Source: Candidatus Zhuqueibacterota bacterium 4484_87
GTDB lineage: Bacteria; Zhuqueibacterota; Zhuqueibacteria; Thermofontimicrobiales; Thermofontimicrobiaceae
Assembly: GCA_002085355.1 (NCBI GenBank)
Contig: NATN01000156.1
Span: forward strand, 1 to 6,592
Length of the DNA: 6,592 nucleotides
Reading direction: 5' to 3'
Within the stretch, counting starts at the first letter, position 1, and every line of letters begins with the position of its first letter. Of the stretch, positions 1-6,419 are shown one piece after another. The translations under genes and the position numbers were made by a program. The notes beneath the pieces are model-generated. The model was not told where the DNA came from, did not search any database, and saw nothing but the letters and a program-made list of their open reading frames with translations.

Positions 1-531
1 CAGCACAATAGCAAATACAATGATTCCTGGACGGATTCCCAGCCAATCATCCAGCGTAAAAGTATCCCCTAAATGCCCACTGTAAAAGAAAGATTCAAAC
101 AGCGGAAAAACTGCGGCAAATACTGCAATGCCAAAAACAACGCCCAATAAAAACAGTATTCCGTCCAATCTGCCGGTCGCAGAGGCAACGACACTCGTAC
201 CCGGACAATACCCGCCAATGATAAAGCCGAATCCCAAAATTAATCCTCCGACTATTTGCGGCCAGAGATAAGTGGGATTAATGTAAATTAAATCCAGATC
301 AAGCCAGCCAAATGCATTAAATAGATAAATACCAATCATGGCAGTGATTATTGCTGTGAACATGACTTTGAAAACAGTCATGTCCCTGAAGTAAAATTGA
401 GCCGCCAATTTATTGGCATTGCCAAATCCAGCGCGTTCCAATGAAAAGCCGAAGCCGATACCGATAAGAAAAGCAATCACAAAACCGGTTGTTTCGCCAA
501 AGAAGCCCATTTGTTCTAATGGTGCAAACAT
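1..531 (-). CDS. YeeE/YedE-family sulfur transporter half, partial (3' end off window)
   Basis: This is an open frame of 177 codons that reaches base 1 without a stop, so the C-terminus is missing. I read the ATG at 531 as the start because GAGGTG lies 6 nt upstream. The protein is very hydrophobic, with about four membrane stretches near residues 13-30, 54-72, 92-108 and 122-143. Two family signatures are visible: the segment LERAGFGNANKLA at 31-43 followed by FYFRDMTVFKVMF at 46-58, and GGYCPGTS at 106-113 with the single cysteine C109. In YeeE/YedE (DUF395) proteins such conserved cysteines in short re-entrant loops hand thiosulfate or sulfane sulfur through the membrane; that role is family knowledge. 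It starts 53 nt after the stop of the other YeeE/YedE half and is probably its partner subunit. The substrate is not determined. Family assignment is firm, function moderate. Confidence 0.85.
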   Translation of the reverse strand, partial: MFAPLEQMGFFGETTGFVIAFLIGIGFGFSLERAGFGNANKLAAQFYFRDMTVFKVMFTAIITAMIGIYLFNAFGWLDLDLIYINPTYLWPQIVGGLILGFGFIIGGYCPGTSVVASATGRLDGILFLLGVVFGIAVFAAVFPLFESFFYSGHLGDTFTLDDWLGIRPGIIVFAIVL

Positions 532-584
532 ATTCACCTCATAATTTATTAAAAATCAGCATGTAAAAATTATATTTTGCAAAT

Positions 585-1097
585 TTAAATCCATTGTTTT
601 CTCAAAAAATAGGCAAGCATGTACCCGCCGGCAAAGACCATGAGCATGAATGCCCAGCTCCCGACTGCCAGAGTGGCGCCGCCGCTGAGCGCTTGGCCGC
701 TGGTGCAGCCTCTGCCAAGTGCGGCGCCGAACCCCATGAGAGAGCCTCCTATAAAAGCGAATAGCAAACGTTTTTTGTCGGAGAAGCGAGGACCTCGCTC
801 GATAGTCCATTTTGATCGACCGGCAAGGGCGCCGGAAATAAGACCGCCAACCATTACGCCCAAAACTTCAAAAACAAGCCAATTGCGCAACGGATTGTGT
901 TTGCCATGCGCATAATGGTTCAGAAAGTGATTGTTTTCCACGTAGGTCGGAGCGATTTTCATTTCAACATAGGCAACAGTTCGTTTCACTGCACCGGAAG
1001 CGCCCAATCCTCTGCCGGAAAAGAAATATGCCGACAATAATACCAGACCTAACATGACGCCTACAGCATAAGGCGGCCAATATTTTTGTGCTTCCAT
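585..1097 (-). CDS. YeeE/YedE-family sulfur transporter half (170 aa)
   Basis: A complete 170-residue membrane protein. The start ATG at 1097 is preceded by AGAGGT at a normal distance. Four hydrophobic segments are visible at about 10-27, 73-92, 110-128 and 144-164, with a polar loop at 40-70 (HYAHGKHNP) between the first two. The family signature is GAALGRGCTSGQALSGG at 124-140, with C131 the only cysteine. Full-length YeeE/TsuA proteins are roughly twice this size and carry several conserved cysteines, so this is a one-repeat form. It very likely works with the adjacent half at 531-1, which has the other type of Cys motif (GYCPGTS). It begins 49 nt after psrC ends, placing sulfur transport in the same transcription unit as the sulfur oxidoreductase. 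Expected role: passage of thiosulfate or a sulfane-sulfur species across the cytoplasmic membrane. Direction and substrate are inferred. Confidence 0.88.
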   Translation of the reverse strand: MEAQKYWPPYAVGVMLGLVLLSAYFFSGRGLGASGAVKRTVAYVEMKIAPTYVENNHFLNHYAHGKHNPLRNWLVFEVLGVMVGGLISGALAGRSKWTIERGPRFSDKKRLLFAFIGGSLMGFGAALGRGCTSGQALSGGATLAVGSWAFMLMVFAGGYMLAYFLRKQWI

Positions 1098-1146
1098 AAA
1101 TTTTACCTCTTTGTTTAGTGATTCATTTTTTGAAAGTTATTTTGCA

Positions 1147-2106
1147 TCAATAAGGAATCCATGTTGACATTTGACCGGCTTCCACCATGAGAAAACGCAA
1201 CAGCAAACCGCCGATTAAAACAAAAGTAGGAGAGAGGGCAGCCGGAATATGTCTGCCATTAATCTCATAAACTTCAAGCAACGCCGGAATTATCAGTCCT
1301 ATTCCCATTACGAAAATCCAGAAAAATGCTGTCAATTCGCCGCCCATGATTAAATGAACCGCCTGTTTGGTGATTTCCGGTCCTGTAGCAAGTTCGATGA
1401 TGAGAAGCGCTAAAAATAGTAATTCCACAACGATAAAACCAAGATCGACTTTCTGGAATAATTTGATTTCTTCTCTTTCTTTTGAAAACAAAACAATTAA
1501 AGCTGCTGCTGCGGAAAGTCCTGAAACGAGAAACAACGGACCCAAAATGGCAGAATTCCAGAAAGGTCTCGCGGAAAAAGTGCCCAAAAGAATTCCAGTG
1601 TAAATACCGATTGCAATGCCGAGAATAAGATTGATGTAAGTAATCGGTTTAGTAAATCCAACCAAAAAATCTGCAATTTTATCAAATTGAGGTATGCGTT
1701 TCAGTAAAAATTCATTGTAAAATTTCGGAAAGCCGTTTTTCAATTGGATAACAATAAAAAATAGATTGAAAGGATAAAATAAAATTAAAATCCATGACCC
1801 CCATGACATGGGTGAAGTCGGTTGGAATGTGAGATATAGTTGGTACACGCGAAGTTTGTGCTCCAGATCTAAAAATAGCGCCAACATTCCAATACTCAAT
1901 AAAATAGGGGCAAGTACAGGAATCTTCGACGCAGCAACCCTCATCTGTTTTTCTTTCCCCAGCAAAACGACAATTGCTGATAGTGCGACAATCCCTGCAA
2001 CTAATCCTCCTAAAAACAGATAGACAGGAATCTCCCAACCCCAGATATGGAGAGTGGGATCGATCAAATGATTCAACTTTCCGGAGGTGATCACTATTTC
2101 GTCCAT
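1147..2106 (-). CDS. psrC: NrfD/PsrC-type quinol-oxidising membrane anchor subunit
   Basis: This 319-residue integral membrane protein is the quinone-reactive anchor of the Mo enzyme encoded just upstream. Eight membrane helices can be read at about 25-49, 62-80, 102-121, 155-176, 185-207, 220-240, 255-279 and 287-308. NrfD-family marks include WEIPVYLFLGGLVAG at 24-38, the FLDLEHKLRVYQLY stretch at 78-91 followed by TSPMSWGSW, the GIYTGILLG segment at 167-175 (Y169 aligns by eye with the conserved quinone-site tyrosine region of PsrC), and FWNSAILGPLFLVSGL at 182-197. The family binds no heme and passes electrons from menaquinol to the ferredoxin subunit. The length is close to E. coli NrfD (about 318) and longer than Thermus PsrC (about 250). 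AGGAAAGG lies just before the ATG at 2106. The gap to the preceding psrB is 61 nt. The symbol is given by family and context; NrfD-like is the safer name. Confidence 0.9.
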   Translation of the reverse strand: MDEIVITSGKLNHLIDPTLHIWGWEIPVYLFLGGLVAGIVALSAIVVLLGKEKQMRVAASKIPVLAPILLSIGMLALFLDLEHKLRVYQLYLTFQPTSPMSWGSWILILFYPFNLFFIVIQLKNGFPKFYNEFLLKRIPQFDKIADFLVGFTKPITYINLILGIAIGIYTGILLGTFSARPFWNSAILGPLFLVSGLSAAAALIVLFSKEREEIKLFQKVDLGFIVVELLFLALLIIELATGPEITKQAVHLIMGGELTAFFWIFVMGIGLIIPALLEVYEINGRHIPAALSPTFVLIGGLLLRFLMVEAGQMSTWIPY

Positions 2107-2167
2107 TTTTAACCTTTCCTGTGAATTTCGATAATTATCTTCATTCGAGCCAGTGATTTTGAGTATG

Positions 2168-2707
2168 CTAAATTAAATAATAGACCTGGGGTTTTGTGCC
2201 GGCTGCCGGGGCGATTACTTTCCATTTTCTTGATTTGAGTAATCGGCTCGCGTCGCTTGTGGGATCTTCCAGATCACCGAAATACATGCAATGTGTCGGG
2301 CAAACGGACACACATGCCGGTTTTTTACCCTGTTTTACCCGGTGAATACAAAAAGTGCATTTGTCCACATATCCGTCAGGATGTACGTAGCGCGCGTCAT
2401 ACGGGCAGGCAGCAATACAAGCTTTGCATCCGATGCATTTATCATGATGTACCAGCGTGATATTTGAATATTCATCAATGTGGCTGGCTCCCGTCGGACA
2501 AACCGGTACGCAGGGGGGATTTTCACAGTGATTACAGCGTTCAGATCGAATTTCCAATGTAAGGTCGGGAAATGCGCCGTGGGTCTGTTGGGCGATCCAG
2601 TCGCGATGAAAGCCTTCAGGCGTCTGATTTTCCGTTTTGCATGCCACAACACAGTCGCCGCAGCCGACACATTTTTTCGTATCTATGACCATTGCGTATC
2701 TTGCCAT
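2168..2707 (-). CDS. psrB: Four-cluster [4Fe-4S] ferredoxin subunit (PsrB/NrfC/PhsB type)
   Basis: The 179-residue electron-transfer subunit relays electrons from the membrane anchor to the molybdenum subunit. Sixteen cysteines fall in four groups: C13-x2-C16-x2-C19-x3-C23; C58-x2-C61-x4-C66-x3-C70-P; C91-x2-C94-x2-C97-x3-C101-P; and C117-x2-C120-x11-C132-x3-C136-P. This is the full ligand set for four [4Fe-4S] clusters, with no cysteine missing. There is no export signal, as expected for a subunit that leaves the cytoplasm bound to the Tat-exported PsrA. The start ATG at 2707 overlaps the psrA stop by one base (TAATG), and a strong GGAGGAAG site lies inside the last codons of psrA, so translation is likely coupled and the subunits made in step. 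Homologues serve many Mo enzymes (DmsB, NrfC, TtrB), so the specific partner is read from the neighbouring genes. Confidence 0.95.
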   Translation of the reverse strand: MARYAMVIDTKKCVGCGDCVVACKTENQTPEGFHRDWIAQQTHGAFPDLTLEIRSERCNHCENPPCVPVCPTGASHIDEYSNITLVHHDKCIGCKACIAACPYDARYVHPDGYVDKCTFCIHRVKQGKKPACVSVCPTHCMYFGDLEDPTSDASRLLKSRKWKVIAPAAGTKPQVYYLI

Positions 2708-2725
2708 TATGCTTCCTCCACTTTA
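2705..2725 (-). promoter_or_regulatory. Coupled stop/start TAATG with Shine-Dalgarno site for psrB
   Basis: The last base of the psrB initiation triplet context is shared with psrA: the psrA stop TAA and the psrB ATG overlap as TAATG. The final psrA codons (Val-Glu-Glu-Ala) contain GGAGGAAG, a near-perfect ribosome site at ideal spacing. This fixes the psrB start and suggests the two subunits are translated together. Confidence 0.85.
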
Positions 2726-4920
2726 AAAGTAACAAAATTGCCGCGCATTCCTGTTCCGCCCATAATTGGATCTTCCAGTACTTTTGTAATCAGTTGGTTA
2801 TCGTCAGCACCTTTCAGGTAAGACCGCTTCATCATTTTGCTGCGATGACCAAAACCGTGCACCATATAAACGCAATCCCGACGAATGCGCTCAGTTACTT
2901 TCGCTTTAATTTTATTGCTTATCACGCCGTCCTGATTTTCCAATTTGATATATTGGCCGTTTTCAATTCCCCACTCTTTTGCAACATCGGCATTTATCCA
3001 GACCTCATTTTCACTCATCAACTGGACAAGAATCGGGTTATTAGTAGTGCGGCCAAAAGTATGCATGGGAGCACGGCCATAGAGCAGTCGGTAGTAACCT
3101 TCGGCTGGTTCCTCGTGATGGGTGTATTTCGGAACCGGATCAAATCCACTGGCTGCCAGAACCGTGGACGATAGCTCAATTTTGCCAGTGTCTGTATTGA
3201 ATTCGAAATCTTCGCCATCCAGACCGTAAAGCGGCTGATTCCAGTTAAATTTTTTCACTCCGATTTTTTTCATTTCTTTTAGAGATGAGCCGATTTTTTT
3301 TAGCCGGTAGTCGAGATATTCTTCCATGTTTTTCCAGGGGAAATATTTTTCCAGCCCCAGTTTTTTAGCTAATTCCTTTGCAATCCAGGAGCCTGGCTTT
3401 GATTGCCAGCGTGGCTTGAAAACCGGAGCCCTGAGTGCAACGGTTGGAATTCGTCCCTGGGAAATGCGCAGATCATCGTAACGTTCCAGATAAGTACATT
3501 CAGGTAAAACAACATCAGCCCACCCAGTGATTTCTGACGGCATGGTATCAATGGCTACGAGCAATTCCAGATTCTGAATTCCCTCAAGTGTTTTGGGAAA
3601 ATTGGGAATACTCATGGGAATATTGACACCGTAAACGAACCAGCCTTTGATGGCACATTTTCTGTCAATTGATGGCACTGTAGCATCACACAGCCCCTGG
3701 GCTAAAATTTCCGAAGCCAGCGGATATTTATCCGGGTTCAAATCCCACCAGGTCATAGCTGGTTTAGGAAATTTGGGAATCGGATATTTCGGAACCTTCT
3801 TTTTCGCCGGGAAGAAAAATCCGCCTTTTCTGCCCCAGCTTCCCAGGAGCGCGTTTAAAATTGCACCAGCTCGGACACGCTGAGTATCATCGCCGTACCA
3901 GGTGACGTGTCTTCCTGGATGGATGATTACTCTGGGTGCCGCTTTGCCCATTTCTCTGGCAGTTTTACGAATCAAATCCGGAGAAATAGTCGTGATCGGG
4001 TATGCCCATTCCGGTGTGTAATCTTTCACTTCTGCTTTTAACTCTTCAAAACCGTGCGCGTACCGTTCAATATAATCTTTGTCGTAAAGTTTTTCTTCGA
4101 TGATCACATTAATCCAGGCAAGCAGGAGCGCTAAATCTGTTGCCGGTTTTATGGGAAGCCAATATTTCGCCTTGCTGGCAGCGACGGAAAAGCGCGGATC
4201 AACAGAAATGATAGTGCCGCCGCGCTGGATTAACTCAGCAAATTCCTGTACCTGTGTATTGTGCATGTTTTCACCGATGTGAGAGCCAATGAGCACCAGG
4301 CAATCCGTATTTTTAATGTCTGTATTGGGCGGAGAGCCGATGATTTCGCCGAAAGTGAAGTAATAGGCATCTTCACGTGGCCCGCGGCACTGGGCATAAG
4401 ACGGAGCTGTAACATTATCGCTGCCGTAAGCGCGAAGCAAATTTTTGAAAAATATCCCACCAGTACCGTGGCTAAAAAGTGCAAAGCATTCGGGACCATG
4501 TTTTTGTTTGATGTCTTCCATTTTTTTGGCAATATAATTCAAGGCTTCGTCCCAACTTGCTTCACGAAATGTCTGCTTTCCCCGCTCCGCAGTTCTGATA
4601 AGTGGTACTTTCAGCCTTTCGTCGTCCAGATAGGCGCCGATGCCTCCGGTACCTCGCGGGCATAATCTTCCGTTGCATAGGGGATCATTTTCATTTCCCT
4701 CAATTTTCCAGGGTTCAGCATCTTTCTTCACAGCCCAGGCGGCACATTTCCAGAAACAAATTTCGCAGTAAGTGGGAAATTTTTCGATACTGGGACCGGC
4801 AAATCCTTTCGCTTTTCCCATCAGATCAAAGGGATCGAAAAGACTACAACCCAAAGCAGCTCCGCCTAATCCTAGTGAAGAAATTTTGATGAATTCACGA
4901 CGATTCAATTTTTTTGACAT
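2707..4920 (-). CDS. psrA: Molybdopterin oxidoreductase, polysulfide/thiosulfate reductase type catalytic subunit
   Basis: The 737-residue protein is the catalytic subunit of a DMSO-reductase-family enzyme. An N-terminal twin-arginine signal is clear: NRREFIK at 6-12, then a hydrophobic stretch to about 25. C25 within AALGC gives only a poor lipobox. A [4Fe-4S] site follows, C52-x2-C55-x3-C59-x27-C87, ending in CPRG. The likely Mo-ligand cysteine is C178 in SYAQCRGPRED, as in PsrA/PhsA enzymes rather than the Ser or Sec of DMSO reductase or formate dehydrogenase. The bis-MGD binding regions occupy the middle (for example IISVDPRFS at 237-245, and DTMPSEITGWADVVLPECTY at 458-477). A C-terminal dinucleotide-binding domain runs from about 610 to the end. 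The length matches PsrA/PhsA (about 750). Directly followed by B and C subunits and sulfur transporters, it most likely reduces polysulfide or thiosulfate outside the membrane. Tetrathionate or elemental sulfur as substrate, or oxidation instead of reduction, remains possible. The start has GGGAT 8 nt upstream. Confidence 0.9.
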   Translation of the reverse strand: MSKKLNRREFIKISSLGLGGAALGCSLFDPFDLMGKAKGFAGPSIEKFPTYCEICFWKCAAWAVKKDAEPWKIEGNENDPLCNGRLCPRGTGGIGAYLDDERLKVPLIRTAERGKQTFREASWDEALNYIAKKMEDIKQKHGPECFALFSHGTGGIFFKNLLRAYGSDNVTAPSYAQCRGPREDAYYFTFGEIIGSPPNTDIKNTDCLVLIGSHIGENMHNTQVQEFAELIQRGGTIISVDPRFSVAASKAKYWLPIKPATDLALLLAWINVIIEEKLYDKDYIERYAHGFEELKAEVKDYTPEWAYPITTISPDLIRKTAREMGKAAPRVIIHPGRHVTWYGDDTQRVRAGAILNALLGSWGRKGGFFFPAKKKVPKYPIPKFPKPAMTWWDLNPDKYPLASEILAQGLCDATVPSIDRKCAIKGWFVYGVNIPMSIPNFPKTLEGIQNLELLVAIDTMPSEITGWADVVLPECTYLERYDDLRISQGRIPTVALRAPVFKPRWQSKPGSWIAKELAKKLGLEKYFPWKNMEEYLDYRLKKIGSSLKEMKKIGVKKFNWNQPLYGLDGEDFEFNTDTGKIELSSTVLAASGFDPVPKYTHHEEPAEGYYRLLYGRAPMHTFGRTTNNPILVQLMSENEVWINADVAKEWGIENGQYIKLENQDGVISNKIKAKVTERIRRDCVYMVHGFGHRSKMMKRSYLKGADDNQLITKVLEDPIMGGTGMRGNFVTFKVEEA

Positions 4921-4940
4921 AATTCATCCCATCTGAATTA
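4920..4940 (-). promoter_or_regulatory. Inverted repeat around the psrA ribosome site and start codon
   Basis: Read on the minus strand, TAATTCA and TGAATTA form a perfect 7-bp stem with a 7-nt loop, GATGGGA. The loop holds the only candidate Shine-Dalgarno bases for psrA, and the last stem base is the A of its ATG. The stem is AT-rich with one G-C pair, so it is weak; it could tune initiation or be chance. No terminator is visible in the surrounding 73-nt gap (4921-4993), where the T-rich run lacks a GC hairpin. Confidence 0.35.
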
Positions 4941-4993
4941 GAATTACAATTGATTTAATTTTGAATTTGGCAATAAAGTAAAAAAAATATCCT

Positions 4994-5623
4994 CTATAAA
5001 TTTTGATAACGCTCGTGTGCTATTTGTGAAGGAGAAAGAAAATAAATTTGTCGGGTCAATTTCAAGCCAACGATTGAAGCCAGAATCCCCAGCAAAAAAT
5101 GAACAAAAATTACAACCAAAATTACAGAAAAAATGCTTTGTGATGAAATGCCCAGAATTTCGGTGCTTCTTTTGAAAAAAGTCTCATACACCCGGCTCAT
5201 GCCCCAGCCGGACAAAAGTCCCTGAGTGAAAAACGGATGAATTAAGCTCCAGCACATGGCAAGAACACCTGCGATGATTGTATTTGTACGATTGTTATGA
5301 TTACTAATCAAGCTGATTTCTACAAGGAAAGATTCAACTAATATGGCAATGATCGGGAAAAAAGCAAGTCCACCCAAAAAGAATAATTTCAGGTAGGCTG
5401 TCAATATGCCGACTAAAATTGCTGTTCCTTTTTGCGGGACTGCATCTTTTGCTAAAAACAAAATAACAAGGCCCAAAAATGTCAAAAGTGCTCCTGAAAA
5501 AGGCAGTTTGAAAGCGCGAAGAAATAAGCCCAGATTAATTTCCGTCAATGCCCACAAGCCAGATAACAGGGATAGAATGGCAATGTCTTTGTTGGTGAAA
5601 TGGAGTTGTATTTTAAGTTTCAT
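4994..5623 (-). CDS. Six-helix membrane protein, ECF-transporter S-component-like (substrate unknown)
   Basis: I do not recognise this 209-residue protein with certainty. It shows six hydrophobic segments at about 14-35, 42-59, 65-83, 86-104, 114-135 and 163-188. Size and helix count fit the substrate-binding S component of energy-coupling-factor vitamin and metal transporters. The first helix contains S21-x3-A25, a small-residue spacing like the AxxxA motif by which S components contact EcfT; this is weak evidence. Only one cysteine (C124) and one histidine in a helix (H129 in SLIHPFF) stand out. No ATPase or EcfT gene is nearby, so a shared (group II) ECF module elsewhere would be needed. 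It starts 14 nt after the mobA stop with AGGCGG before the ATG at 5623, so it is co-transcribed with mobA and the Mo enzyme. A link to molybdenum, cofactor or sulfur supply is a guess from position. Confidence 0.7.
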   Translation of the reverse strand: MKLKIQLHFTNKDIAILSLLSGLWALTEINLGLFLRAFKLPFSGALLTFLGLVILFLAKDAVPQKGTAILVGILTAYLKLFFLGGLAFFPIIAILVESFLVEISLISNHNNRTNTIIAGVLAMCWSLIHPFFTQGLLSGWGMSRVYETFFKRSTEILGISSQSIFSVILVVIFVHFLLGILASIVGLKLTRQIYFLSPSQIAHERYQNL

Positions 5624-5637
5624 TTTCCGCCTAAAAA

Positions 5638-6252
5638 TTATTCTTGCAAATGCTTTGGCTGCAGACGATTCATGTCGTGAACTGAATTTATATTAAAAAA
5701 GAGATTTTGATTGTGAAAACATGGCGCGCTGTCAAAATAAAGCGCAATTGTCTTCACTTTATCATAAAATGCAAACACCTGATTATTCCCTGAGTGCAAT
5801 TGTTTTTTTATTTCCTGCAAACAGGAACGCGAATATACAGCGCACAGTGGTTCGTATTTTTCGTCGTGAATCGGCACAACAACGTCGGCATGTTCCCTGT
5901 GCGAGATCAGAAATTCCATGCATTCAACGGAAATGAAAGGCATATCCACGGGGATGATTATGTTCTTCTGGTGTTTTGAAAAAAAGAGCCCTGTGTAAAT
6001 TCCGCCCAGAGGACCACGGCCCGGTATTAAGTCTTTTATTTTTGGGTAGGGGAGAGATGTTAATTTTTCCGGAGAATTGGTCGCAATAATTATGTCATTT
6101 GTTATTTCCCTGACAATATTTATTGCACGGTCAATGAGAGAAATGCCAAAAAGCGTGGCAAGTGTCTTGTCCTGTCCGAAACGTCTGCTTCTACCACCTG
6201 CCAGGATTATTGCACCGATATTTTTATTTTTTACCAGAAAAGAACTTTCCAT
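5638..6252 (-). CDS. mobA: Molybdenum cofactor guanylyltransferase MobA
   Basis: MobA transfers GMP from GTP to molybdenum-molybdopterin in the cytoplasm, giving the guanine dinucleotide cofactor that PsrA-type enzymes bind as bis-MGD. From the ATG at 6252 the protein has 204 residues, normal for the family. The nucleotide-binding motif LAGGRSRRFGQDK is at 17-29, GPLGGI at 80-85, and the metal-site motif PVDMPF at 101-106 (D103), with EPLCAVY further on. A longer frame with TTG at 6351 would add 33 residues, but that TTG belongs to the promoter -35 box and the extension is not family-like, so I place the start at 6252. No good ribosome site precedes it (TTTAAATTT just upstream), so initiation may be weak or rely on an AT-rich leader. 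There is no mobB in the window. The gene heads the operon, directly supplying the cofactor for the enzyme encoded downstream. Confidence 0.9.
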   Translation of the reverse strand: MESSFLVKNKNIGAIILAGGRSRRFGQDKTLATLFGISLIDRAINIVREITNDIIIATNSPEKLTSLPYPKIKDLIPGRGPLGGIYTGLFFSKHQKNIIIPVDMPFISVECMEFLISHREHADVVVPIHDEKYEPLCAVYSRSCLQEIKKQLHSGNNQVFAFYDKVKTIALYFDSAPCFHNQNLFFNINSVHDMNRLQPKHLQE

Positions 6253-6322
6253 AAATTTAAAGGTGAAATGATCAAATGTTAATAGTAATGGTAGTTGATA
6301 ATAACAAATAATAAACCGGGCA

Positions 6323-6351
6323 AATATAACAATTGAGGAAATAAATGTCAA
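6323..6351 (-). promoter_or_regulatory. Promoter of the mobA-psr operon (-35 TTGACA, 17 bp, -10 TATATT)
   Basis: On the minus strand, TTGACA (6351-6346) is a perfect -35 box, followed after exactly 17 bp by TATATT (6328-6323), five of six matches to the -10 consensus. A/T runs lie upstream (6353-6370) like an UP element. Transcription would begin near 6316, giving a leader of about 64 nt before the mobA ATG. The -10 region extended as TATATTTG also fits the Bacteroidota TAnnTTTG element, so either type of housekeeping polymerase could use it. Confidence 0.65.
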
Positions 6352-6376
6352 GAGGTTTTTTGAAAAAAATGTTCAA

Positions 6377-6419
6377 TTTATGGTCTTTGTGAGTTTATTC
6401 ACATTATCCAAACCATAAA
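6377..6419. repeat. Inverted repeat TTTATGGT / ACCATAAA enclosing the operator
   Basis: TTTATGGT at 6377-6384 is the exact reverse complement of ACCATAAA at 6412-6419. The 27-nt interval holds the CRP/FNR-type palindrome, though the two centres differ by about 2.5 nt. It may be a second protein-binding site or a cruciform/hairpin element, or chance in AT-rich DNA. Confidence 0.45.
6388..6403. promoter_or_regulatory. CRP/FNR-family operator, TGTGA-N6-TCACA
   Basis: The sequence TGTGAGTTTATTCACA is a perfect ten-base match to the palindromic CRP consensus and differs by one flanking base from the TTGTGA-N6-TCACAA site of HcpR, a CRP/FNR-family regulator of anaerobes. Ten fixed bases would be expected about 0.006 times in 6.6 kb of random sequence. 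Its centre lies about 79-80 bp upstream of the predicted mobA transcription start, a distance compatible with an upstream activator, although helical phase relative to classical sites is not ideal. It could also serve a divergent gene beyond the right edge. Confidence 0.6.

Noticed and set aside
619..915. Plus-strand 98-codon frame opposite the YeeE/YedE half
   Set aside because: The minus-strand frame has the family Cys motif and membrane helices; the plus frame shows neither.
2480..3174. Long plus-strand frames opposite psrB and psrA
   Set aside because: They are shadows of genes with full cofactor motifs on the other strand; no family features or ribosome sites.
4846..4860. PsrA as a Tat lipoprotein anchored at C25
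   Set aside because: The residues before the cysteine (A-L-G) fit the lipobox poorly, and PsrC already provides a membrane anchor.
4941..4970. Internal promoter before psrA (TTGCCA as -35)
   Set aside because: No acceptable -10 box occurs at 16-18 bp spacing.
6253..6316. Molybdenum cofactor riboswitch in the mobA leader
   Set aside because: The leader of about 64 nt is too short and AT-rich, and shows no multi-stem structure like the Moco RNA motif.
6250..6351. TTG start at 6351 giving a 237-residue MobA
   Set aside because: The TTG is part of a perfect -35 box, and the extra residues are hydrophobic and unlike MobA N-termini, which begin a few residues before LAGG.
6345..6392. Plus-strand 15-codon frame (ATG at 6345) preceded by GAGG at good spacing
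   Set aside because: It is very short, lies across the minus-strand promoter, and its stop falls in the operator; most likely chance.
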